From positions 1-64,000 of the forward strand of contig JAHZHL010000016.1 of assembly GCA_019420305.1 (NCBI GenBank): a DNA stretch of 64,000 nucleotides, given 5' to 3'. This document shows positions 17,592 through 23,975 of this stretch, piece after piece; the first letter of the stretch is position 1; each line of letters opens with the position of its first letter. The notes below the pieces were generated by a model that saw only the letters and a list, made by a program, of their open reading frames with translations, did no database searches and had not been told where the DNA came from. The stretch is from Bacillota bacterium. Its GTDB lineage: Bacteria; Bacillota; Clostridia; Peptostreptococcales; Anaerovoracaceae. The position numbers were made by a program, and so were the translations under genes.

Positions 17592-17971
17592 TCAAAAAAA
17601 CATATGCTCCCTATTGATGGAAGTATAAAATAGCCAAATGCCAGGAAAATTCCTATACAACCGGAAACTATAAGTAAGGCCTTCTCCATTTTAGGCATCT
17701 TTTTACATATTCCTGTAACAAATGCCAGCCCTGCTATTAAAAATACTGCCAGCCCTCTAATTAGTTTCGTGGATTGCATATCGGCAACTAAAAAAGTTAG
17801 ATTTAATACCAAAAAACCCAAACCTGAAATGAATATGACGATAGGCAAAAATTTCTCTTTACTCTTTCTTATGAATTTCACTCCTTCGAACAATCCTAAA
17901 ACGAAAGCTGCAGCAATCGCAATCTTAAATAAAGTCTGAAATATTGAAATGATAAAAAGATAATGTGCCAT
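17585..17971 (-). CDS. four-helix membrane protein, unknown family
   Basis: A 128-residue protein made almost wholly of hydrophobic segments, with about four membrane helices separated by short basic loops (FIRKSKEKF, CKKMPKMEK). It has no recognisable family. AGGAGG lies upstream of the ATG, which directly follows the stop of a 24-residue open frame (17972-18046). It is the gene of the first copy of a duplicated module (repeat A - gene - repeat B). Confidence 0.6.
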   Translation of the reverse strand: MAHYLFIISIFQTLFKIAIAAAFVLGLFEGVKFIRKSKEKFLPIVIFISGLGFLVLNLTFLVADMQSTKLIRGLAVFLIAGLAFVTGICKKMPKMEKALLIVSGCIGIFLAFGYFILPSIGSICFFEF

Positions 17972-18046
17972 TCATTCCACCTCCTCACTTACAAGCTCAT
18001 CCTCCGATTCCCTTCTTTGACATGATAGCTGCCAAATTCTTTTCAT
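17972..18046 (-). CDS. possible 24-residue coupled leader ORF
   Basis: An ATG at 18044-18046 opens a short frame starting MKRIWQLSCQRRESED and ending in the acidic run ELVSEEVE. Its TGA directly abuts the ATG of the membrane protein at 17971. The ribosome binding site is weak (AAAAGGG). It may be a leader peptide coupled to the membrane protein, or a relic of a longer gene. Cys-Gln-Arg-Arg-Glu also appears in the equivalent frame of the second module. Confidence 0.3.
   Translation of the reverse strand: MKRIWQLSCQRRESEDELVSEEVE
18008..18024 (-). repeat. repeat B, copy 1 (17 bp)
   Basis: TTCCCTTCTTTGACATG (plus-strand reading) is identical to 18420-18436. Each copy lies upstream of one membrane-protein gene. 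Confidence 0.75.
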
Positions 18047-18049
18047 TTA

Positions 18050-18096
18050 CCCTTTTATATATTAAGACGATCCAGATCGGTTATTCGGTTCAAAAT
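18050..18096 (-). repeat. repeat A, copy 2 (47 bp)
   Basis: The second copy of the sequence at 17546-17591. It lies 39 bases past the stop of the gene at 18136 rather than on the stop codon itself, so the gene end has drifted relative to copy 1. Confidence 0.8.
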
Positions 18097-18135
18097 CTGA
18101 AAAATTTATAAAAATTTCAAAAGCATCTTTAAATA

Positions 18136-18369
18136 TTATTTTCTCGTCTTTTGAATATTAAGACAGAAGACAAGAATCACAGTATACCCAAGCCAACTGA
18201 GGGTCGCGCTGATTTTGGGAAGCCATACGCCAATCAGCGGAAGCACGATAGCGCCTATGAGCGCGATTATGAAAATTGCACTTATAAAATTGAATTTTCC
18301 CTGCACAGAAACCACCTTCCCCGAAATTTTCATACATAATATGTTGTGCATAGAACACATTCTTTTCAT
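18136..18369 (-). CDS. small two-helix membrane protein
   Basis: An approximately 78-residue protein with two hydrophobic segments (FNFISAIFIIALIGAIVLPLI and WLGYTVILVFCL). The start is uncertain: a TTG at 18405 and ATGs at 18369 and 18333 lack ribosome binding sites, while a GTG at 18306 has AAGG eight bases upstream and would give a 57-residue form. It belongs to the second copy of the duplicated module and lies about 130 bases downstream of a leftward ECF-type promoter. Function unknown. Confidence 0.45.
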   Translation of the reverse strand: MKRMCSMHNILCMKISGKVVSVQGKFNFISAIFIIALIGAIVLPLIGVWLPKISATLSWLGYTVILVFCLNIQKTRK

Positions 18370-18394
18370 AACGAATTCTTTCAAGGTTTCAGAG

Positions 18395-18410
18395 TCCCCT
18401 TGCAATCATA
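18395..18410 (-). repeat. 16-bp match to the sigma-factor gene (possible relic)
   Basis: Fifteen of 16 bases match 19902-19917, which encode MIARG in region 4.2 of the ECF sigma factor. In one frame the surrounding sequence reads WCSMIARGL, like the RSMIARGL of the sigma factor, then stops. Beyond this core the similarity fades. Confidence 0.4.
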
Positions 18411-18419
18411 CTGCACCAC

Positions 18420-18436
18420 TTCCCTTCTTTGACATG
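18420..18436 (-). repeat. repeat B, copy 2 (17 bp)
   Basis: Identical to 18008-18024. Confidence 0.75.
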
Positions 18437-18507
18437 TTATAGAAAAACAATACACAATTTTTTATCCTTCATCCATTGATGATATTCATTCACTGTATTT
18501 ATCTATT

Positions 18508-18533
18508 AACGCAAATCCTGAAAGAATGTTGCA
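18508..18533 (-). promoter_or_regulatory. ECF-type promoter, leftward (TGCAAC-N16-CGTT)
   Basis: On the minus strand TGCAAC (18528-18533) is followed after exactly 16 bases by CGTT (18508-18511). It faces the small membrane-protein genes at 18369 and beyond. The same spacing and boxes occur at 18549-18574 and 20504-20529. Confidence 0.65.
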
Positions 18534-18548
18534 AATAATCGAATTTTT

Positions 18549-18574
18549 TGCAACAAAATAGTTTTTTTATCGTT
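18549..18574 (+). promoter_or_regulatory. ECF-type promoter, rightward (TGCAAC-N16-CGTT)
   Basis: TGCAAC (18549-18554), 16 bases containing a T-tract, then CGTT (18571-18574). A start about 7 bases on would give a leader of roughly 20 bases with AAAGGAGG correctly placed for the ATG at 18602. It is divergent from the promoter at 18508-18533. Confidence 0.7.
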
Positions 18575-18601
18575 GATCAAATACAAAGGAGGATTTATAC
18601 A

Positions 18602-19069
18602 ATGAAAAAGCAACTACTATCTGTGTCTTTGGCAATCGCTGTTTTGGTTATACAGCCAGCAGTACCAGCTTTTGCGAAAGAGCAGCCTTCCATCAAAACA
18701 GAGCAATCTTGTGATACTATAGAAACTGATACCAGTATTACCGTAAATCCACAAAAAATCACTGCTGGCACTTTGTCTTTTAATCGGCGATCTGATTCGT
18801 TGGGGGCAGGCACGCTACAGGTCATTTCATCAACCACTCCATCTTCTATGAAAGCGACGATACGACTTCAAGTGAAAAAAAATGGAACCTCGACTTATAA
18901 AAATGCTTCAACTGCATCTGTCACCGCAAAAGTAACAAATAAAAAAACGTTAACCAAATCATTTTCATTTAAAATTTCAACGGCGAAAAAATATCGAGTA
19001 AAGGCTACAGTCGTAGAAACGATTAATGGGAATACGGTAACATCTACATTCTATAAGAAACTGTCTTAA
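18602..19069 (+). CDS. small secreted protein, unknown family
   Basis: A 155-residue exported protein. A classical signal peptide (MKKQLLSVSLAIAVLVIQ.. ending PAFA before KEQ, about residue 27) precedes a Thr/Ser/Lys-rich mature part that looks like one beta-sandwich domain, with no cysteines apart from one near its start. The start has AAAGGAGG nine bases upstream; open sequence upstream of it lacks support. It is directly behind an ECF-type promoter and convergent with the anti-sigma gene, so it is probably a target of the neighbouring sigma factor. Confidence 0.75.
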   Translation: MKKQLLSVSLAIAVLVIQPAVPAFAKEQPSIKTEQSCDTIETDTSITVNPQKITAGTLSFNRRSDSLGAGTLQVISSTTPSSMKATIRLQVKKNGTSTYKNASTASVTAKVTNKKTLTKSFSFKISTAKKYRVKATVVETINGNTVTSTFYKKLS

Positions 19070-19079
19070 ATAATGGAAA

Positions 19080-19123
19080 AAGTACGGAAAGCATTTTGCC
19101 TGTTGCACAATCCTTCCGTACTT
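19080..19123. terminator. bidirectional terminator
   Basis: A perfect 10-bp stem (AAGTACGGAA at 19080-19089 with TTCCGTACTT at 19114-19123) lies between convergent genes. On the minus strand it is followed by TTTTT, on the plus strand by CTCTTATGTTTT. Confidence 0.75.
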
Positions 19124-19133
19124 CTCTTATGTT

Positions 19134-19850
19134 TTATTCTAAATTTTCAGCAATCTTCTGCAGATCCGAATCTTTTATTCCTGTAGCTGATATTTGAACT
19201 GCACTATGGCTGAAAAATACGGTACATCCCTTCGTATCCGTAATCACATCTTCCCACATGGAAATTGTTCTGTCCGATAATTTAATCGTTTCTCCATCAC
19301 CTGCTCCCATCGCGTCTGCGTTACTGTCAATTGGGATCTGTACAATTAAAAGCTCTTTTCTCTTGCGTTCATAATGATACGTAACTGTATAATAATGATC
19401 AGTTGTTTGTTCTACCACTATCTTTTGAAATTGATACCCCTTTGGAATATAGTCCGGTTGTTTCAGATCGGTGATCACCTGCTGGAGTTCTGGCAGCAAA
19501 TCCGGATCTGTAATTTCCCAGGTCTCCTCTATTTCAGAGGAGTCTTCAGTTTCTGTAACAATGACACCGGAATTCCAGGTAAACATTCGTTTCTGAATAT
19601 GATCTTTGATCGCATCCACATATCCATTTCCTATGAAGAGAGCTGTTGCGGACGAACTTAAGATAATAATCATAAGAATTGCCGCAACTCGAAACGCTTT
19701 TTTATAGGTTCGTCTTGGCAACGATACTGTCACATCCTTTTGCAGAAAGCTTCGATCAAGTTCGGGTACCTTACAATTGTCTTCCTCATACATTTTTTGA
19801 AATTGTTCGTAGAATCGTTTTTCCTGTGTTGTCCATTGTTTCTCGTCCAT
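19134..19850 (-). CDS. DUF4367 membrane protein, probable anti-sigma factor
   Basis: A 238-residue protein with a cytoplasmic N-terminal part of about 50 residues, one membrane helix (about 52-73) and an extracytoplasmic DUF4367-like domain. The domain carries the typical LKQPDYIPKGYQFQKIVVEQ and a YYTVTYHYERKRKELLIVQ core. This topology and its place nine bases after an ECF sigma gene point to an anti-sigma factor that senses the envelope. No zinc-binding HxxxCxxC motif is present. GGGGA lies upstream of the ATG. Confidence 0.75.
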   Translation of the reverse strand: MDEKQWTTQEKRFYEQFQKMYEEDNCKVPELDRSFLQKDVTVSLPRRTYKKAFRVAAILMIIILSSSATALFIGNGYVDAIKDHIQKRMFTWNSGVIVTETEDSSEIEETWEITDPDLLPELQQVITDLKQPDYIPKGYQFQKIVVEQTTDHYYTVTYHYERKRKELLIVQIPIDSNADAMGAGDGETIKLSDRTISMWEDVITDTKGCTVFFSHSAVQISATGIKDSDLQKIAENLE

Positions 19851-19859
19851 CGCAATCCC

Positions 19860-20408
19860 CTACCTATCCATTTCCAGAAAAATTGTTTTTAACTTACTTA
19901 ATCCCCGTGCAATCATAGAACGTGTTGTGTTGTAATTCAGATTCAAAATTTCTGCAATTTCCTGATGGCTTTTTCCTCCAAAATACCGCAAACGAATGGG
20001 AACGGAATACTTCGTATCCAACAAATCCAACGCCTTCCTCAATCGCTTTAAATCTTCATTTTTAATCAAGATTTCAAGTGCGTCTTCCGTAAGTTTTGCG
20101 GATTTAACTTCATCCAATAGTTTGTCATTATCTGTATATAAGTACTCTTTTGATACACATCTTAAAAACGTAATATATTCGTTATAAGCCACCCGAAACA
20201 TCCACTGTTTTTTATAATCAACAGAAATCAGTTTTTCTCTGTTAATCCATGCTTTTTCCATTGTTATTTGCGATATATTTTCAGCCAGATGGCAGTCACA
20301 GCCAAGATGAAGCAGATATTTATATACGTCTCCATATAGTGGGATCACGGTCGCTTCAAATATTTCCTTAATTTGTTTTTCGTTTGTATGCTTTTTATTT
20401 CTATTCAT
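19860..20408 (-). CDS. ECF RNA polymerase sigma factor
   Basis: A 182-residue extracytoplasmic-function sigma factor. Region 2 spans about residues 20-88 (VYKYLLHLGCDCHLAENISQ, WMFRVAYNEYITFLR) and region 4 about 118-175 (LDTKYSVPIRLRYFGGKSHQ, IAEILNLNYNTTRSMIARGL). It is followed nine bases later by the DUF4367 gene. Upstream on its own strand is a TGCAAC-N16-CGTT element, so it is likely autoregulated. The ribosome binding site is weak (GGAT), which fits a low-level regulator. Confidence 0.9.
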   Translation of the reverse strand: MNRNKKHTNEKQIKEIFEATVIPLYGDVYKYLLHLGCDCHLAENISQITMEKAWINREKLISVDYKKQWMFRVAYNEYITFLRCVSKEYLYTDNDKLLDEVKSAKLTEDALEILIKNEDLKRLRKALDLLDTKYSVPIRLRYFGGKSHQEIAEILNLNYNTTRSMIARGLSKLKTIFLEMDR

Positions 20409-20460
20409 TTTCTAATATCCTAATAATGTGTATTTATAATTTTAATGCACACTACCAGAG

Positions 20461-20502
20461 TTGTAAATAGAGAATCTCAGCCATTTACAATTCTCTATTT
20501 AC
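20461..20502 (-). promoter_or_regulatory. overlapping inverted repeats in the sigma-factor leader
   Basis: Two mutually exclusive stems share one stretch: GTAAATAGAGAAT (20463-20475) pairs perfectly over 13 bp with 20490-20502, and TTGTAAAT (20461-20468) pairs with ATTTACAA (20483-20490). The element lies just downstream of the ECF-type promoter, so it would form in the 5' leader of the sigma mRNA or act as a protein site at the transcription start. Confidence 0.5.
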
Positions 20503-20503
20503 T

Positions 20504-20529
20504 AACGCAGATCAGATGTAAATGTTGCA
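20504..20529 (-). promoter_or_regulatory. ECF-type promoter of the sigma/anti-sigma operon
   Basis: On the minus strand TGCAAC (20524-20529) and CGTT (20504-20507) are separated by exactly 16 bases. It faces the sigma gene at 20408 with a leader of about 90 bases. Its match to the pair at 18508-18574 supports autoregulation. Confidence 0.7.
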
Positions 20530-20558
20530 AAATATAATCCTTCACCCTCAAACAAAAA

Positions 20559-20590
20559 GCCCCGCGCGGGCGTTTCAGCCTTTGCGGGGC
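20559..20590 (-). terminator. terminator of the arginine deiminase operon
   Basis: A 7-bp GC-rich stem (GCCCCGC at 20559-20565 with GCGGGGC at 20584-20590) is followed on the minus strand by TTTTTGTTT. It lies about 35 bases past the arcC stop. Confidence 0.85.
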
Positions 20591-20625
20591 GTTTTAGACA
20601 ATCGTGTATTTTCCTGCCTGCGCCT

Positions 20626-21570
20626 TTAATTAAAGGTCAGGACGGTTCCTGTTTTTCCCTCCAGGGCTTCCACGGCCTTGTCCAGGGATGTGATAATTGC
20701 CCGTTTCTGCGGGAAAGCGCGGATGAATTTCATCGCCGCTTCTACTTTCGGGAGCATACTTCCCGGCGCGAAATGGCCTTCCTCCACATACTGAGCCGCT
20801 TCTGCCAGGGAAATGTGGTCCAGATCCTGCTGGTTGGGCTGATTGAAGTTGATGGCCACTTTTTCCACCTCAGTAAGGATCATCAGAATATCCGCGTCTA
20901 CCTGTTCAGCCAGAAGTTCTGCGGCAAAGTCCTTATCGATTACCGCCGCTGTTCCTTCCAGCGTGCCGTCAGGATTTTCGACAACCGGAATTCCGCCGCC
21001 TCCGCAAGTAATGACGATGGCGTGATCCCACAGTTCTTTGACCGCGTCGATTTCAACAATCTTTCTCGGCAGAGGGGATGCCACCACTCTCCGGTAACCG
21101 CGCCCGGAATCTTCTCTCATGATATAGCCCTTTTCTTTTTCCAAGTGCTTTGCCTCAGCTTCCGAGTAAAAAGGACCGATAGGCTTGGTAGGATTTTTAA
21201 AGGCCGGATCGTTTGCCTCCACAATCATCTGGGTAGCTACCGTCACCACCGGAATGTTGCGGTTCGTCTTATTAAGGGCATACTTCAGACACTGCTGGAT
21301 ATGGTAACCGATATATCCCTGAGACATGGCGCCGCAGACGTCAAAAGGCATAGGCGGGGTCACGTCCTTCGCCGCTTCGGAGGCCATGACAATGCGGCCT
21401 ACCTGGGGTCCGTTGCCGTGAACGACCGCAATCTCATAACCGCTGCCGCTGATTTCCGCAATGTGTTCGCAGGTTTTGCGCACAACGGCAAGCTGCGCCT
21501 CCGCAGTAGGCTCTCCTTTTCCGGACTGCAGCGCGTTTCCGCCCAGGGCAATTACGATTTTTTCACTCAT
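20626..21570 (-). CDS. arcC: carbamate kinase
   Basis: A 314-residue carbamate kinase that makes ATP from carbamoyl phosphate and ADP, the energy-yielding last step of the arginine deiminase pathway. The family motifs are complete: VIALGGNALQ, VVHGNGPQVG, VVASPLPRKIVE and ITCGGGGIPVV. GAGGAGG precedes the ATG. It is the last gene of a leftward argF-arcA-arcC operon and ends in a strong terminator. Confidence 0.97.
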   Translation of the reverse strand: MSEKIVIALGGNALQSGKGEPTAEAQLAVVRKTCEHIAEISGSGYEIAVVHGNGPQVGRIVMASEAAKDVTPPMPFDVCGAMSQGYIGYHIQQCLKYALNKTNRNIPVVTVATQMIVEANDPAFKNPTKPIGPFYSEAEAKHLEKEKGYIMREDSGRGYRRVVASPLPRKIVEIDAVKELWDHAIVITCGGGGIPVVENPDGTLEGTAAVIDKDFAAELLAEQVDADILMILTEVEKVAINFNQPNQQDLDHISLAEAAQYVEEGHFAPGSMLPKVEAAMKFIRAFPQKRAIITSLDKAVEALEGKTGTVLTFN

Positions 21571-21594
21571 CGTTGTCCTCCTCGTTTCATACTG

Positions 21595-22815
21595 TTACAG
21601 ATCGTCTCTGTTGACCGGGCAGCTCATACATCTGGGGCCGCCTCTTCCTCTGGAAAGCTCCGAGCTGGGCATCGTGATAACCTTGATACCTTTTTTCTCC
21701 AGAAGATCGTTGGTTACATAGTTTCTCTCGTAAGTGATAACAGTGGCAGGCGCAATCGCCAAAGTATTGGATCCATCGTTCCACTGCTCCCTCTGAGCAG
21801 CCATGGGATCGTCTCCTCCACAGCGAATCAGCTCTACAGCGGGAAGCTTCAATTCACTGCTGAGGATATCCTCCAGCTCTCCTTGAATACTTTCAAAGTG
21901 CGCCTTTCCATCTCCGCTCAGTGTAATTTCATAAATCTGCAGCGGTCCTTCAATTTCCGGATGGATGGTAAATTTGTCATAATCCACCATAGTAAAAACC
22001 GTGTCCAGATGCATAAAGGCTCTGCTCTTTGGAATGTCAAACACCAGGATCTTCTGAAAAGAAGATTCCTTCAGAATATTTTCCGCGAACCGCTCAATTC
22101 CTCCTGCTGTGGTTCTCTGGCTGAGACCGATTGCCACAATGTCCTTGGACAGAACCAGAACATCGCCGCCTTCAATGGAATATTCCTGGTCATAGTCATA
22201 CCAGAGACGCGTTCCCTCCGGCGCGAAATCTTTATTATAACGATACATATAACGCAGCAGCAGGGCTTCTCTGCGCCTTGCCACGGTACTCATATGATGA
22301 ACGTTTAATCCGTTCCCCACACAAGCTCCCGGGTCTCTTGTGAAATATAGGTTCGGCATCGGATCTGTATAATACGGATATCCGGAAGCGATATAGCTTG
22401 CCAGAGAGCCTTTATTTTTTACTGCTACTTCGTCTTTTTTGATTCCGGCAATCACCTTTTCCACCAGCTTTTTGGATGGCATGGAAAGGAGATAATCTCT
22501 TACCGCTTCCTGCGCTTCTTCCGAATAAATTCCGCTATCCGCTACAAAGTCATCGACAAACGCTTTTCGGATCTCATCTGTGCTCAGAGATTTAGCTGTT
22601 TCATCGGCATAGTAGATAACTTCCACACCGTTTTCACGCAGAAGTTCCGCGAACCGGTCGTGTTCCTGCTGGGCAATCTTCAGATAGGGGATATCATCAA
22701 ACAGCAGCCGTTCAAAATTATCGGGCACCAGCCCCTCAATCTCATTTCCCAGTCTGTGCAGCAATACTTTATTCAGTTTTCCTATTTCAGAGTAATTGTT
22801 AATTCCGGGTTTCAT
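21595..22815 (-). CDS. arcA: arginine deiminase
   Basis: A 406-residue arginine deiminase that hydrolyses arginine to citrulline and ammonia. The guanidino-binding and catalytic regions are clear (NLYFTRDPG, ALIEGGDV-like YSIEGGDVLVLS, FMHLDTVFTMVD), and the catalytic Cys396 sits in GPRCMSCP near the end. The start at 22815 has AGGAGG six bases upstream; a GTG two codons earlier is less likely. It lies between argF and arcC. Confidence 0.97.
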   Translation of the reverse strand: MKPGINNYSEIGKLNKVLLHRLGNEIEGLVPDNFERLLFDDIPYLKIAQQEHDRFAELLRENGVEVIYYADETAKSLSTDEIRKAFVDDFVADSGIYSEEAQEAVRDYLLSMPSKKLVEKVIAGIKKDEVAVKNKGSLASYIASGYPYYTDPMPNLYFTRDPGACVGNGLNVHHMSTVARRREALLLRYMYRYNKDFAPEGTRLWYDYDQEYSIEGGDVLVLSKDIVAIGLSQRTTAGGIERFAENILKESSFQKILVFDIPKSRAFMHLDTVFTMVDYDKFTIHPEIEGPLQIYEITLSGDGKAHFESIQGELEDILSSELKLPAVELIRCGGDDPMAAQREQWNDGSNTLAIAPATVITYERNYVTNDLLEKKGIKVITMPSSELSRGRGGPRCMSCPVNRDDL

Positions 22816-22847
22816 AAACACCCTCCTCTCAGTTTCCTCTTACTAGT

Positions 22848-23843
22848 CTAACCAATTGTCGCTACAATAACAGCCTTAATTGTGTGCATTCTGTTTTCTG
22901 CCTCATCAAAGACTTTGGAGTGTTTGCTGCGGAATACTTCGTCGGTGACCTCGCGGATATCGTAACCTGCTTCTTTCTGCTCCCTGGCCATCTTGGTTTC
23001 AAAATCATGGAAAGACGGCAGGCAATGCAGGAAAATCACTTCCGGATTTTCCGTAGCTTTGATCATGTCCATATCGATGCGGAATGGGGTCAGCAGCTTA
23101 ACACGTTCCGGAATTTCGGCTTCTTCTCCCATGGAAGCCCATACATCGGAATACAGAACATCCGCCCCCTTTAAGGCAGCCGGATCACTGGAAACTTCGA
23201 TTACCGCTCCGGTTTCCTTCGCGACTTCCTGTACCCTTGCCAGTACATCCTGATCCATTTCTTTCGCCAGCACATCCGGACCGTAGGCTACATAATGCAT
23301 TCCCATCTTCGCGCAGCCGTACATCCATGCGTAGCTCATATTGTTTCGAATATCTCCGCAGAATACCACTTTTACCCGATTCAGCGGTTTTGCGATATGT
23401 TCTTCGATCGTCATCAGGTCCGCCAGAATCTGTGTCGGGTGGTCGACGTCCGTCAGTCCGTTCCACACCGGAACGCCGGCATATTTGGCAAGATCTTCTA
23501 CAACCGACTGTTCATACCCTCTGTACTCGATTCCGTCATAAAAACGTCCCAGAACCTTTGCCGTATCTTCCAGGGATTCTTTCTTTCCCATCTGAGAACT
23601 TCCCGAATCGAGGAACGTTACGCCGGCGCCTTCGTCCATGCAGGCAACTTCAAAGGCACATCTTGTCCTCGTGGAGGTTTTTTCAAAAAGAAGAACTACA
23701 TTCTTGCCTTTCAGGATCTGGTTGTTGATCCCCGCCCGTTTCTTTGATTTCAGGTCGTGGGCCAGATCCAGCATGTAACGGATTTCTTCCGGTGTAAAAT
23801 CCATCAGTGTTAAAAAACTTCTACCCTTTAAATTTACTGCCAT
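22848..23843 (-). CDS. argF: ornithine carbamoyltransferase (catabolic)
   Basis: A 331-residue transcarbamylase. Carbamoyl phosphate binds at STRTRCAFE and the ornithine loop HCLP is present, with the DVWASMGEE segment. In this operon it works in the phosphorolytic direction, splitting citrulline into ornithine and carbamoyl phosphate for ArcC, so it is functionally ArcB. The start at 23843 has AAGGAG nine bases upstream; an in-frame ATG at 23867 is not supported. It is the first gene of the arginine deiminase operon. Confidence 0.96.
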   Translation of the reverse strand: MAVNLKGRSFLTLMDFTPEEIRYMLDLAHDLKSKKRAGINNQILKGKNVVLLFEKTSTRTRCAFEVACMDEGAGVTFLDSGSSQMGKKESLEDTAKVLGRFYDGIEYRGYEQSVVEDLAKYAGVPVWNGLTDVDHPTQILADLMTIEEHIAKPLNRVKVVFCGDIRNNMSYAWMYGCAKMGMHYVAYGPDVLAKEMDQDVLARVQEVAKETGAVIEVSSDPAALKGADVLYSDVWASMGEEAEIPERVKLLTPFRIDMDMIKATENPEVIFLHCLPSFHDFETKMAREQKEAGYDIREVTDEVFRSKHSKVFDEAENRMHTIKAVIVATIG

Positions 23844-23935
23844 TTGTCTAATCTCCTTTTCATTCATAAAATTATTCTCAGAATTATTTTGCCTGTCTTT
23901 AACAAAATAATACTATATTTATCCTGAAACAGAAA

Positions 23936-23966
23936 GTACCAGTATATAGTTTTATCAATGTACCAG
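23936..23966 (-). promoter_or_regulatory. direct repeats, possible MocR-type operator
   Basis: CTGGTAC occurs twice on the minus strand (23960-23966 and 23936-23942) with starts 24 bases apart, between the end of the MocR gene and the argF start. MocR-type regulators bind direct repeats near their target promoters. The link to this operon is inferred. Confidence 0.35.
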
Positions 23967-23975
23967 CTCTCTGTT

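Noticed and set aside
18008..18436. Short peptides MSKKGIGG and MSKKGSGAV readable from the two copies of repeat B
   Set aside because: No ribosome binding site before either ATG; the conservation is explained by the repeat itself.
19091..19117. A fourth TGCAAC...CGTA element on the minus strand inside the terminator at 19080-19123
   Set aside because: The spacing is 15 rather than 16, it lies within a hairpin whose arm supplies the CGTAC, and no gene starts downstream on that strand.
20773..22308. Long plus-strand open frame (511 codons) antisense to arcC and arcA
   Set aside because: A mirror of two certain genes; rich in Arg, His and Ser as expected for an antisense frame.
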